A model generated the notes under the pieces. The model saw only the letters and a list, made by a program, of their open reading frames with translations, was not told the DNA's origin and did not search any database. A program made the position numbers and the translations under genes. From Paralvinella palmiformis (Eukaryota > Annelida > Polychaeta > Terebellida > Alvinellidae), in the NCBI GenBank assembly GCA_025642065.1, contig JAODUP010000440.1, forward strand, positions 218,501 to 282,500: DNA of 64,000 bases, in the 5' to 3' direction. Every line of letters begins with the position of its first letter. The stretch's first letter is position 1. Shown here in pieces: positions 47,201 to 49,715 of the stretch.

Positions 47201-47547
47201 CAAATACAGTGTAATGCAAATACTCTATTGAAACTTTGAATGCTATGGAAGAATATTCAGTTAATGCAGAAAACCCCCTAATAATTGATATATTCAGTCC
47301 AAATGACTAGGAGCAATGCATTCCTGCATTATATCCACTTCTGCAGTATACTGGACAGTGTTATAATGGAACTAGACTGTAATAATGAAATTGAATATTG
47401 TACGTTGTCTTGTGTTATGTACATATTGGTGATGATTGAATGTTATCTGTTGTGCCTTTCAGAGGTGGTATGCTATGTCGTATGTGGGAGGCCATTGCAG
47501 AGCATCGTAGACAAGGCATGAATCAACGAGAAGGCTCACCATTGTAG
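2649..47547 (+). CDS. MAP3K5: Apoptosis signal-regulating kinase (ASK, MAP3K5/15-like), full gene model
   Basis: ASK kinases are cytoplasmic MAP3Ks that sense oxidative and other stress and phosphorylate MKK3/6 and MKK4/7 to activate p38 and JNK. Thirty-five exons with GT-AG introns and consistent phases are listed separately. Approximate residues: N-terminal Trx-binding region 1-170; TPR-like and PH-like regulatory region 180-580; kinase domain 585-849 with GRGTYG loop, VK lysine, [15 protein letters not shown]; linker with poly-Lys and RSISVP 850-910; helical segment 930-1077; coiled coil about 1125-1172; SAM-like C-terminus 1226-1300. Predicted length is 1304 residues, or 1316 with the 27146 microexon. 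MAP3K5 and MAP3K15 are vertebrate duplicates, so an invertebrate single copy is co-orthologous to both. Exon 2 carries an apparent 1-bp deletion. The start codon is the first ATG with A at -3, but an upstream exon cannot be excluded. Confidence 0.93.
3144..3597. mobile_element. TTAA-flanked MITE in intron 1
   Basis: The left end is TTAA followed by AGGGTACTTCCAGTG. The right end is CACTGGAGGTACCTT followed by TTAA. The terminal inverted repeats match over about 15 bp and the TTAA direct repeats fit the target preference of piggyBac or Kolobok transposases. The 450-bp interior has no transposase coding, so it is non-autonomous. It lies wholly inside intron 1. Confidence 0.7.
3774..3998 (+). 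CDS. MAP3K5: ASK MAP3K exon 2, with an apparent 1-bp frameshift
   Basis: Acceptor TTACTTAG, donor CTAAAG|GTAAGG, phase 0 at the end. The 5' part reads [16 protein letters not shown] in one frame. The 3' part, [17 protein letters not shown] then [10 protein letters not shown], reads in another. Both halves match one continuous stretch of human ASK1 (GKLDFGETTVLDRFYNADIAV...). The shift lies between about 3813 and 3840, which contains two AAAA runs (3822-3825 and 3829-3832). One missing A there would explain it. As written, the first frame meets TAG at about 3862. Confidence 0.88.
4080..4360 (-). mobile_element. tRNA-derived SINE (minus strand) in intron 2
   Basis: On the minus strand an A-box-like GTGGCCTAGCGGTTAAGC (near 4345) and a perfect B-box GGTTCGAATCCCG (near 4300) are spaced as in a tRNA, but the downstream sequence cannot close an acceptor stem. 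The tRNA-like part is enclosed by an inverted pair, TGTAGTGAGC at about 4245 and GCTCACTACA at about 4347. Confidence 0.65.
4705..4815. repeat. Long near-perfect hairpin in intron 2
   Basis: Arms 4705-4741 and 4779-4815 are complementary over 37 bp with one true mismatch; two further differences become G:U pairs if transcribed on the + strand. The loop is 37 nt. Partial pairing seems to continue outward. It could be the core of a palindromic MITE or, because it is transcribed inside the MAP3K intron, a hairpin RNA. Confidence 0.75.
5586..5755 (+). CDS. MAP3K5: ASK MAP3K exon 3
   Basis: Acceptor ATTTCAG, donor AG|GTCAGT, phase 0 to 2. It encodes [14 protein letters not shown] ... [18 protein letters not shown], aligning to the human segment ICQKNTMCTGNYTFVPYM through LLKVAQASSSQ. 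It closes the N-terminal thioredoxin-interacting domain. The middle is shorter than in the human protein: there is no clear counterpart of the human loop between the YCC motif and the LLKVAQ helix. Confidence 0.85.
5813..6090. mobile_element. AATTCC-rich MITE, copy 1 (intron 3)
   Basis: Begins GTCAATTCAATTCTGGAATTG and ends with GGAATTGACCCCAAA, giving inverted termini around a centre rich in GGAATTG steps. The same termini and internal words recur inverted at about 22388-22755, which supports a dispersed non-autonomous element. Confidence 0.55.
6565..6790 (+). mobile_element. tRNA-derived SINE-like element, copy 1
   Basis: A B-box-like GGTTCGAATCTGA near 6677 follows a possible A-box GCCGTGGTGGAATGG near 6571. 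The body then reads TGCCAAGTGAGTGAGTC and CCAGGTGTGACCAGGGCAGAGG. A related body (TGCCAAGTAGTG ... AGGTGTGATCAGTGCCAAAGC) lies at 10250-10450 and a partial one (GTGCGACCAGTGTCAGGGC) just downstream at about 6870. Confidence 0.45.
7015..7282. mobile_element. MITE with CAGGGTTC termini, short copy (intron 3)
   Basis: Starts CAGGGTTCGCACAGGTCC and ends GTGTATGAACCCTG, an imperfect terminal inverted repeat. The interior is made of GTCCTTGAAAACCTGGAAAGTCCTGGAATTTG-type words in both halves. Longer relatives lie at 18779-19217 and 30938-31330. Confidence 0.7.
7334..7409 (+). CDS. MAP3K5: ASK MAP3K exon 4
   Basis: Acceptor CCAACAG, donor AAG|GTCAGT, phase 2 to 0. It encodes [20 protein letters not shown] and QELAK, matching human FRESILNDIRKARNLYTGKELA. 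This is the start of the helical (TPR-like) central regulatory region. Confidence 0.9.
7568..7660 (+). CDS. MAP3K5: ASK MAP3K exon 5
   Basis: Acceptor TATCTAG, donor CAG|GTAAGA, phase 0 to 0, 31 codons. It encodes [20 protein letters not shown] then [11 protein letters not shown]. Human ASK1 has RIRQRVDNIEVLTADIVINLLLSYRDIQ at this position. Separated from exon 4 by only 158 bp. Confidence 0.92.
7945..8051 (+). CDS. MAP3K5: ASK MAP3K exon 6
   Basis: Acceptor TTGACAG, donor AACAG|GTATAA, phase 0 to 2. Begins [19 protein letters not shown] and ends HHYAFALNR, a close match to human DYDSIVKLVETLEKLP ... FHYAFALNR in the TPR-like region. Confidence 0.93.
8847..8895 (+). CDS. MAP3K5: ASK MAP3K exon 7 (49 nt)
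   Basis: Acceptor ATCTAG, donor AAAAG|GTAAGT, phase 2 to 0. Encodes [16 protein letters not shown], matching human RNLPGDRAKALDIM. Too short to show in an ORF scan; recognised by the family motif and flanking splice sites. Confidence 0.92.
9128..9249 (+). CDS. MAP3K5: ASK MAP3K exon 8
   Basis: Acceptor GATTACAG; encodes [20 protein letters not shown] then [13 protein letters not shown] ... AIKW. Human has QVASDMYCLVGRIYKDMFLDSNFTD. The only frame-compatible donor is ATG|GTTGGT, a weak site. It leaves phase 2 so that TG+G restores the conserved Trp of W-Y/F-K. A second GT four bases on (GTATAA) would break the frame with exon 9. Confidence 0.88.
9690..9790. repeat. Local imperfect repeat around a GGGCCACTT word
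   Basis: The sequence GGGCCACTTTAATCTAGTGC, GGGTTGTTGCATCCCAGAAGT, AGCCCATGC is followed by a close variant (GGGCCACTTCAGTATGGGTT, GGGACAGTTGCAGGCCAGAAG, AGCCCATGC). A weaker relative (GGGGCAGTTGCAGGCCTGA) sits near 9395. An old short duplication inside intron 8. Confidence 0.5.
10246..10450 (+). mobile_element. SINE-like element, copy 2 (intron 8)
   Basis: Shares its body with 6565-6790: GTTATTGGTTTAAATCCCGGTTATG (a decayed B-box region), then TGCCAAGTAGTG, then AGGTGTGATCAGTGCCAAAGC. It contains a C-tract at 10302-10312. No A-box is clear in this copy. Confidence 0.4.
10560..10622. repeat. Compound (TA)n/(TG)n microsatellite
   Basis: A TATATA run passes through TATATGTATATG into a GTGTGT run, about 60 bp, within intron 8. 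Similar short simple repeats occur at 8716-8742, 15734-15765 (TG) and 17197-17228 (AT). Confidence 0.9.
10989..11101 (+). CDS. MAP3K5: ASK MAP3K exon 9
   Basis: Acceptor TTACACAG, donor ATTG|GTAGGT, phase 2 to 1. Encodes [20 protein letters not shown] then [17 protein letters not shown]. Human: [38 protein letters not shown]. A TPR-like helix pair. Confidence 0.92.
11800..11959 (+). CDS. MAP3K5: ASK MAP3K exon 10
   Basis: Acceptor TTTACAG, donor ATG|GTTAGT, phase 1 to 2. Encodes [40 protein letters not shown] and [12 protein letters not shown]; human has LSSLLGKKGNLEKLQSYWEV and ASEKLFKLKTPAW at the same places. The invariant Trp codon is split TG/G across the intron. Confidence 0.94.
12474..12573 (+). 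CDS. MAP3K5: ASK MAP3K exon 11
   Basis: Acceptor ATACTAG, donor GAG|GTGAGA, phase 2 to 0. Encodes [20 protein letters not shown] then [13 protein letters not shown]; human has YLKSIVETILIYKHF. The charged second half replaces the human KLTTEQPVAKQE segment. Confidence 0.9.
12689..12757 (+). CDS. MAP3K5: ASK MAP3K exon 12
   Basis: Acceptor ATTTTCAG, donor CCA|GTAAGT, phase 0 to 0, 23 codons. Encodes [20 protein letters not shown] then RFP, matching human LVDFWMDFLVEATKTDVTVVRFP. Confidence 0.94.
13182..13253 (+). CDS. MAP3K5: ASK MAP3K exon 13
   Basis: Acceptor CTGTTTAG, donor GAG|GTAATC, phase 0 to 0, 24 codons. Encodes [18 protein letters not shown] then TEEEDE, matching human VLILEPTKIYQPSYLSINNEVEEK at the start of the PH-like subdomain. 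Confidence 0.94.
13425..13572 (+). mobile_element. CAT-tail SINE family, copy in intron 13
   Basis: A decayed tRNA-like head (CTCCATGGCTTAACTGG ... AAGTTTAAACCCTAGG) is followed by the family body: GATGTTTCATCTTTAACTTT, a TTTGGAGATAGCC word and ATCATGTGCACAAAACAT. The same body recurs at 21941-22120 (minus), about 26970, 29281, 46008 and 51482. Confidence 0.65.
13928..14112 (+). CDS. MAP3K5: ASK MAP3K exon 14
   Basis: Acceptor AATCTAG, donor CAGAG|GTAATG, phase 0 to 2. Encodes [40 protein letters not shown] and [18 protein letters not shown]. This matches human ISIWHVLPDDKKGIHEWNFS and CCFLYVLHNSDDFQIYF, the PH-like domain just before the kinase. Confidence 0.95.
14764..15026 (-). mobile_element. 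tRNA-derived SINE with GCGCTATATAAAT-type tail (minus)
   Basis: On the minus strand the head reads CGAGCCATGATGGCGCAGTT (A-box) and GGTCGCAGGTTCGAAGCTCC (B-box). The body carries CACATAACAGCATTGCAG-type words on the + strand, and the tail near 14790 reads ATATAGAGCCCTATTCAGC on the + strand. A better preserved copy lies at 62449-62793 on the + strand. Ends in an AT/TAA-rich stretch as expected of a SINE tail. Confidence 0.75.
15136..15223 (+). CDS. MAP3K5: ASK MAP3K exon 15
   Basis: Acceptor TTTTTAG, donor CGG|GTAAGT, phase 2 to 0. Encodes [20 protein letters not shown] then ADIQQHTIR, aligning to human FFEMVNTITEEKG; it links the PH-like domain to the kinase. Confidence 0.92.
15376..15509 (+). 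CDS. MAP3K5: ASK MAP3K exon 16 (kinase N-lobe)
   Basis: Acceptor TTTGCCAG, donor GCTGA|GTATGT, phase 0 to 2. Encodes [20 protein letters not shown] then [26 protein letters not shown] is the glycine loop, and the Lys of IAVKE is the ATP-binding lysine (human IAIKEIPER). Confidence 0.97.
16101..16228 (+). CDS. MAP3K5: ASK MAP3K exon 17 (kinase helix C)
   Basis: Acceptor CTTTACAG, donor GGAG|GTAAAT, phase 2 to 1. Encodes [20 protein letters not shown] then [27 protein letters not shown] carries the helix-C glutamate, and FMEQVPGG is the hinge, identical to human ASK1. Confidence 0.97.
16489..16592 (+). CDS. MAP3K5: ASK MAP3K exon 18
   Basis: Acceptor TTTTTTACAG, donor CTG|GTATGT, phase 1 to 0. 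Encodes [19 protein letters not shown] then [15 protein letters not shown]; nearly identical to human [19 protein letters not shown]. Confidence 0.97.
17656..17856 (+). CDS. MAP3K5: ASK MAP3K exon 19 (catalytic and activation loops)
   Basis: Acceptor CTTGCAG, donor CCG|GTGAGA, phase 0 to 0, 67 codons. Contains [20 protein letters not shown] (catalytic loop), [16 protein letters not shown] (DFG) and [17 protein letters not shown]. The human activating threonine (T838) and T842 have counterparts here in T-F-A-G-T; the intervening human Thr is Ala. All catalytic residues are present, so an active kinase is expected. Confidence 0.98.
18560..18625 (+). CDS. MAP3K5: ASK MAP3K exon 20
   Basis: Acceptor TTTTTCAG, donor GAT|GTAAGT, phase 0 to 0, 22 codons. 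Encodes [20 protein letters not shown] then ID, matching human [22 protein letters not shown]. Carries the DxWSxG motif of the C-lobe. Confidence 0.97.
18779..19217. mobile_element. MITE with CAGGGTTCCCA termini, long copy (intron 20)
   Basis: Starts CAGGGTTCCCATGCATCC and ends GCTGTGGGAACCATG, an imperfect inverted pair. The interior repeats GTCCTTGAATTTGACAAAAT and includes a 58-bp internal tandem duplication (18811-18926). It matches 30938-31330 over most of its length, for example GTAGAAGAAAACT, ATTTCAATAAAA and TTGAATAAATA. Confidence 0.75.
19861..19958 (+). CDS. MAP3K5: ASK MAP3K exon 21
   Basis: Encodes [20 protein letters not shown] then [12 protein letters not shown], matching human LGEPQAAMFKVGMFKVHPEIP. 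Donor AGAG|GTTAGT, phase 0 to 2. The acceptor GGATTTTGTAAAG has a weak pyrimidine tract and AAG instead of the usual CAG/TAG, but it is the only one that keeps phase and family alignment. Confidence 0.92.
20208..20276 (+). CDS. MAP3K5: ASK MAP3K exon 22 (end of kinase domain)
   Basis: Acceptor GGATTTCAG, donor GATGA|GTAAGT, phase 2 to 2. Encodes [20 protein letters not shown] then LD plus a split codon GA/N; human CFEPDPDKRACANDLLVDEFL. The split codon is completed as Glu or Asp depending on which downstream exon is joined. Confidence 0.96.
21259..21330 (+). CDS. MAP3K5: Candidate cassette exon A after the kinase domain
   Basis: Acceptor TTTTTACTCTGTCACAG has a strong pyrimidine tract; the donor GAGAA|GTAGAG is weak. 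It is 72 nt, phase 2 to 2, so inclusion keeps the frame. It would encode [20 protein letters not shown] then GEE plus a split codon. Like the constitutive exon at 25653 it begins by completing an acidic codon and then reads Ala-Pro. If its donor is not used, the frame meets TAG at 21332-21334 and the product ends right after the kinase domain. No counterpart is known to me in human ASK1; this is inference from splice sites and phase. Confidence 0.45.
21941..22120 (-). mobile_element. CAT-tail SINE family, minus-strand copy
   Basis: Read on the minus strand this is GGGCGTCTCAATGGTCTAAT (head), a B-box-like AAGTTCGAAATCTTGG, then the family body with TTTGGAGGTCGCTCGGCCC and a CACGTGTACAAAAGTGGCC tail ending in ACATCAAT. 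It is the most complete copy in the window. Confidence 0.75.
22388..22755. mobile_element. AATTCC-rich MITE, copy 2, with internal GAGTACCTAC repeats
   Basis: Left end GGGGTTAATTCCATTTTG, right end CCAGAATTGAATTGACCCC: inverted termini shared with 5813-6090. The centre (22470-22570) is a run of TACTCCGAGTA / GGTATTCCGAGTACCTACT words, themselves palindromic, which the other copy lacks. Confidence 0.6.
23466..23538. repeat. (CA)n microsatellite
   Basis: About 55 bp of nearly pure CA follow a few CG/CT-interrupted units, in the intron between candidate exon A and candidate exon B. Confidence 0.95.
23744..23806 (+). CDS. MAP3K5: Candidate cassette exon B after the kinase domain
   Basis: Acceptor TCTGTCTGCTTGTTTAG has a good pyrimidine tract; donor AACAG|GTATAG. 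It is 63 nt, phase 2 to 2, in frame, and would encode [20 protein letters not shown] plus a split codon. It again starts with acidic residue-Ala-Pro as in exon A and exon 23. Its RSRTGSGT resembles RFTGSGT of exon 24, so it may be an old exon duplication. An earlier donor ACAG|GTGGCC at 23790 would give phase 1, the phase needed to join the microexon or exon 24 directly. No direct homologue recognised; inference. Confidence 0.45.
25033..25087. repeat. (ATG)n-rich trinucleotide microsatellite
   Basis: Irregular GATGATGATAATGATGATGG units over about 50 bp; it produces a low-complexity Met-rich open frame with no coding meaning. Confidence 0.85.
25653..25723 (+). CDS. MAP3K5: ASK MAP3K exon 23 (Lys-rich linker, 14-3-3 motif)
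   Basis: Acceptor CCTGCTTTTCAG, donor ATCAG|GTAATA, phase 2 to 1. Encodes [20 protein letters not shown] then SIS, matching human SSKKKKTQPKL ... EYLRSIS. In human ASK1 phosphorylation of Ser-966/967 in RSISLP creates the 14-3-3 site that restrains the kinase. Here RSIS ends this exon and the following residues come from whichever exon is joined. Confidence 0.93.
26822..27101. repeat. Compound (AT)n, (CA)n, (ATC)n, (AC)n microsatellite with a SINE tail
   Basis: An AT run (about 26832-26884) is followed by CA/CG-rich repeats, then GCCTACCATGTGCACAAAAG at about 26969 (the 3' body of the CAT-tail SINE family), its ATC tail (27009-27036) and a long pure AC run (27037-27100). The microsatellite probably grew from the SINE tail. 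Confidence 0.9.
27146..27181 (+). CDS. MAP3K5: Candidate 36-nt microexon inside the 14-3-3 motif
   Basis: Acceptor TTTTGTCTGTTTATTTAG is strong and donor GCTG|GTATGT good. Phase 1 to 1, 12 codons, so it is optional without changing frame. It encodes [12 protein letters not shown] after the split codon. Joined to exon 23 it gives RSIS-VSDENG; skipped, exon 24 gives RSIS-VPAG. Both exons supply Val for the split codon. It may be constitutive or alternative; acidic residues here recall human VLVEDTSSSSE. Confidence 0.65.
28155..28240. repeat. (AT)n microsatellite followed by (GATA)n
   Basis: About 50 bp of AT and then CATACATACAGATAGATAGATAGATC, in the intron before exon 24. Confidence 0.9.
29281..29385 (+). 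mobile_element. CAT-tail SINE family, truncated copy
   Basis: Carries GGATGTTTCATCTTTTACTG, CACCTCATTATCTTTG and TTACCATGTGCACAAAGTGG, the 3' body of the family. No tRNA head is recognisable. Confidence 0.6.
29647..29749 (+). CDS. MAP3K5: ASK MAP3K exon 24 (Pro/Ser-rich linker)
   Basis: Acceptor TTCTTTGCAG, donor AATG|GTAGGT, phase 1 to 2. Encodes [20 protein letters not shown] then [13 protein letters not shown] plus a split Cys codon. Completes the RSISVP 14-3-3-type motif when joined to exon 23. Many SP/TP sites; weakly similar to human SSEYGSVSPDTELKV. A short (AC)n run lies just upstream (29584-29614). Confidence 0.85.
30938..31330. mobile_element. MITE with CAGGGTTCCCAC terminus, decayed copy
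   Basis: The left end CAGGGTTCCCACACG is clear. The interior shares GTCCTTGAATTTTGACAAAA, TGTAGAAGAAAACTAG, ATTTCAATAAAAGTGG and TTGTCCTGGAAAATGGTAAT with the 18779 copy. The right terminus is degraded (TTTTTTTAGTGGTTGTAAT). Confidence 0.65.
33447..33778. repeat. Cluster of (AT)n, (CT)n, (GT)n microsatellites
   Basis: AT run at about 33449-33487, then CT (33620-33646), GT (33647-33662), AT (33663-33700), GT (33715-33740) and AT (33741-33775). The pattern CT-GT-AT / GT-AT suggests partial duplication of a compound tract. Confidence 0.9.
38418..38592 (+). CDS. MAP3K5: ASK MAP3K exon 25
   Basis: Acceptor CATTTAAG, donor ATG|GTAAGC, phase 2 to 0. Encodes [20 protein letters not shown], then [20 protein letters not shown] and TEDQDM. 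Human has PPSPEEKDSGFFMLRKDSERRATLHRILTEDQDK, so this is an unambiguous match for the segment C-terminal to the kinase. Confidence 0.96.
38762..38827 (+). CDS. MAP3K5: ASK MAP3K exon 26
   Basis: Acceptor ATTTTTCAG, phase 0 to 0, 22 codons, [20 protein letters not shown] then TK. Two in-frame donors are available: AAG|GTACAT at 38828 and CGAAAG|GTGACC at 38819, so a three-codon alternative (with or without VTK) is possible. Aligns with human IVRNLMESLAQGAEEPKL. Confidence 0.9.
39076..39157 (+). CDS. MAP3K5: ASK MAP3K exon 27
   Basis: Acceptor AATTTCAG, donor ATCA|GTGAGT, phase 0 to 1. Encodes [20 protein letters not shown] then KPIQTVI, matching human ITTLIASLREFVRSTDRKIIATTL. Confidence 0.92.
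40050..40125 (-). mobile_element. tRNA-derived SINE head (minus strand)
   Basis: On the minus strand GTGGTTACTCAGGTGGTAGC (A-box) is followed at tRNA spacing by CACAGGTTGGAATCCCCTT (B-box-like). The acceptor stem is not formed, so a tRNA gene is unlikely. Lies in intron 27. Confidence 0.5.
40308..40387 (+). CDS. MAP3K5: ASK MAP3K exon 28
   Basis: Acceptor TTTTTCAG, donor GTG|GTCAGT, phase 1 to 0. Encodes [20 protein letters not shown] then YLFQEV; human KLKLELDFDSHGISQVQVVLFGFQDAV. Confidence 0.93.
40773..40878 (+). CDS. MAP3K5: ASK MAP3K exon 29
   Basis: Acceptor ATCTGTAG, donor CCCCAG|GTAAGG, phase 0 to 1. Encodes [20 protein letters not shown] then [15 protein letters not shown]; human [23 protein letters not shown] is nearly the same. 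Confidence 0.95.
41350..41539 (+). CDS. MAP3K5: ASK MAP3K exon 30
   Basis: Acceptor ATGTTCCAG, donor AAAAG|GTGAGG, phase 1 to 2. Encodes [20 protein letters not shown] then [20 protein letters not shown] and [22 protein letters not shown] is shared with human ASK1 (ATSGVSTLSS), and the end begins the coiled coil. An upstream TCTGTAG acceptor (41323) looks better but gives the wrong frame. Confidence 0.9.
42538..42630 (+). CDS. MAP3K5: ASK MAP3K exon 31 (coiled coil)
   Basis: Acceptor TCTCATCAG; donor CTTAG|GTCGGT chosen because it gives phase 2 as needed by exon 32. A nearer GT (CTTCAG|GTGAAT, 42617) would give phase 0 and break the frame. Encodes [20 protein letters not shown] then [10 protein letters not shown], matching human RLLEELVRKEKELQALLHRAIEEK. 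Confidence 0.92.
   Translation: MIGEAYRITADVPRVVESYHRKKLPSGESA
43186..43343 (+). CDS. MAP3K5: ASK MAP3K exon 32 (Ser/Thr-rich linker)
   Basis: Acceptor CTACTTACAG, donor AGTG|GTGAGT, phase 2 to 1. Encodes [20 protein letters not shown] then [20 protein letters not shown] and [12 protein letters not shown]. Low similarity to vertebrate ASK; it lies between the coiled coil and the SAM-like domain and is rich in possible phosphorylation sites. Confidence 0.85.
44256..44360. repeat. (AT)n run followed by a short interspersed repeat
   Basis: After an AT tract, the segment ACAGTTAATCTGTTTAATCA, GGTAATATGTATATTACG, TTTTCAGGTAATCTGT (44290-44350) recurs almost unchanged at 53072-53138. It contains the inverted pair TTACCTGA/TCAGGTAA, so it may be a tiny palindromic MITE. 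Confidence 0.6.
44659..44738 (+). CDS. MAP3K5: ASK MAP3K exon 33 (SAM-like domain start)
   Basis: Acceptor TTGTCTAG, donor AAG|GTAAAA, phase 1 to 0. Encodes [20 protein letters not shown] then QDTIDK. Human: EDSELTDWLRVNGADEDTISRF, start of the C-terminal SAM-like domain. Confidence 0.94.
45109..45185 (+). CDS. MAP3K5: ASK MAP3K exon 34 (SAM-like domain)
   Basis: Acceptor TTGTTACAG, donor CTTAG|GTGTGT, phase 0 to 2. Encodes [20 protein letters not shown] then RRLNL; human LAEDYTLLDVLYYVTRDDLKCLRL. Confidence 0.95.
45935..46005. mobile_element. Short palindromic MITE, copy 2
   Basis: TATACTCGCGTATAAGTCGA, then a T-tract with GGTAGAGAAAAGGGAGTTCTC, then AACTCGACTTATACGCCTGAG. The two ends are inverted copies; the same element lies reversed at 456-532. 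It abuts a CAT-tail SINE. Confidence 0.6.
46008..46143 (+). mobile_element. CAT-tail SINE family, copy in intron 34
   Basis: Begins in a B-box-like GAGTTCAAATCTTGGCATGG, then ATATCTGAACGATGTTTCAT, ATTGGAGGTCGCTTGGCCC, CACGTGCACAAAAGTGGCCG and an ACATCAATCATCATCAT tail. The 5' head was probably replaced by, or truncated at, the adjoining MITE. Confidence 0.75.
47463..47547 (+). CDS. MAP3K5: ASK MAP3K exon 35 (last coding exon)
   Basis: Acceptor GTGCCTTTCAG, phase 2. Encodes [20 protein letters not shown] then QREGSPL and TAG (47545-47547). Human ends RLRGGMLCTLWKAIIDFRNKQT, so the C-terminus is complete and slightly longer. Confidence 0.95.
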
Positions 47548-49715
47548 CAATGTTTACAGGAAATATTCCATGACGAGTTGCTATTATGTTGAATGCCAGC
47601 ATTTGTTCAGTTGTCTTTAGATAAAAAAAACTGGATCGTTTAGTTCACATTCAGCTGAATTTCTCGATTGTTCATTATGAAATTGGCCATTTATATGAAA
47701 TTCCATTAAAAGGCCTATATATAATGATATTTGAATTGCAATGTCTATTACAATGTCCATTAGTTGTCCCATTTCTTAGCATGTAGAAAAACACTTAATA
47801 ATGCCAGTCCCTCTCAAAATGTAAATTTTGCTAGTGTAGTATTGTTTTACTGTGTTCTCAATCAAAGCTTAGATTATACTGCAGTATGCTAACATATATG
47901 AATGTATGAGATGTTAATGAGTGTAGAATATTAATAGCACAACTATTTGACATGTGTAAGTAATTTGATATTACTAGTTTGCAACCATATCAAGAAGTAG
48001 TGAAGACTGATATGTGTTTTGTTCGTATATACGGAGCAGTGTTTGGATGAGAGTATCTCTTTTGTGGGGATAAATTTGTTGTTCATGAATAGTTGCTAGT
48101 AAGCCAATCTTTAAGTAGCATTATTTACATTTTTATATATTTATCTGAAGTGGAATTTATTACGGGCTATTATCAAAACATGTTTGAATTTAGTAGCATC
48201 TGTGTAAGCCAAGTATGTTCTAATGGTAATCACTGCTTGTGTAAATGGTGTCTGCATATTTTAATCAAAAACTGTAAGTATTAATAACACACTGTCAAGC
48301 GAAATATCTCCATCACATATTAGCCAAACAGCTGCAGTATTCCTGAAGATTTCAGAACACAATATAGACTTGACACCTCTTAATTCTTCTTATGTCTACA
48401 GTTTAATTTCCCCCATTCACATGCTTTTTTTTGGATGGTAGATTTACATACAGTGGTCATATTTCATATCTAGCTTAGTGAATAATAGAATTTTAAGATT
48501 TATATTATTCTGGTCATTGGACAGTATGTTTGACTGTTTTTTTAGAGGGGGCGGAGGATATATTTATGAGGTGTGGCACACATCTAATGATGTTCTCATC
48601 CAGAGTAAGGAGGCCATTTTTTTATATAGTTCTTTTGACCACAAACAGTTTTAGTTCATGCGTACTAACCTGTACAAACTGCCTGCGCAGTAATCATGAG
48701 TAGGCATTATATAAATATAGGGCATTGGTATTCAATAGAATTTTTTTTTGTTATAAATGCTATTCATTCTTCTTTGGATGGGGTAATTTTAAATGATGAA
48801 TAATCGGATAAAACTAGTCAGGAGGCATATTTAGATTTCGTTGTTAAACTCGTAATGGAATATTGATGACTGTCGCCAATACTGGCTGTAGTATTAAGCA
48901 TCTGGCTGCAGATGGATGGAAAAGGCTTTGGTGTACGGCTATTGTCAAATTGTAAACATGCTGGATGTTTAATGTTGTGCTCGATATGTGTGCTTGCCTA
49001 CATGGGGTATTCTTTGCAAGTCAGTGTGTCGTATAAACTAAAATCATCATCATCATCATTATCGTCGTCGTTGTGACTTCTACTCATGAAGCATTAAATA
49101 TGTGTTCATAGCCTGTATTATATGATGTACATAGAATCTGTACAGTACGAAATCTAATCACATTGTACATTATTGTTGTTGCGTTTTGATGCTGCAAAAT
49201 AGCTTTTTTAAATGCCAATAATACATTTACACTGCAAGCTCCGTTTAAAAAATAATACTTTTGCAAATGTTATTCATCTGACGTTGATTAGTTGTTGTTG
49301 ACTCTTAGCCCGATGTTTGACTCGATGAGGAGTGTTTGGTGTGATGTTAGCGTCTGGAAGCAAATTCCATTATCAGGTACAACCAAGCTGTTAAAATTAT
49401 TAGTGCCTTCGGTGCTTAACTGAACGTGACCACCGCCTACACAGAAGGGTGTAGAATCGACAATCCCATCTAGAATTAAAATTCTTAGTCTGTATTAATT
49501 TTATTAGAGTAGGTTCCACGCGTATTGCTAAAGGTGGTAGGCATCTGGTTTTGTTTTTGAAGTAAAAGTTACTTTGGACAGACTCGAACCAACAGTTTCA
49601 AAAAGCTATATATTTTGGTGAGATTATTGAAAGTTTTAACCGACTTACTGCTTGTTTGAAAATGGCTTCATTTGTATTTTAATTTGTTCAATAAACTTTT
49701 ATCAATATATTACAC
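47548..49715 (+). other. MAP3K5: Putative 3' UTR of the ASK gene
   Basis: No coding signal follows the stop. An early ATTAAA (47705-47710) and a canonical AATAAA (49690-49695) are candidate polyadenylation signals. I take the latter as the main end because it is followed by U-rich sequence, but the true end is unknown. Confidence 0.4.
49690..49695 (+). terminator. MAP3K5: Candidate polyadenylation signal AATAAA
   Basis: AATAAA about 2.1 kb past the ASK stop codon, followed by an A/T-rich stretch. The position is plausible for the end of a long 3' UTR; there is no transcript evidence. Confidence 0.35.
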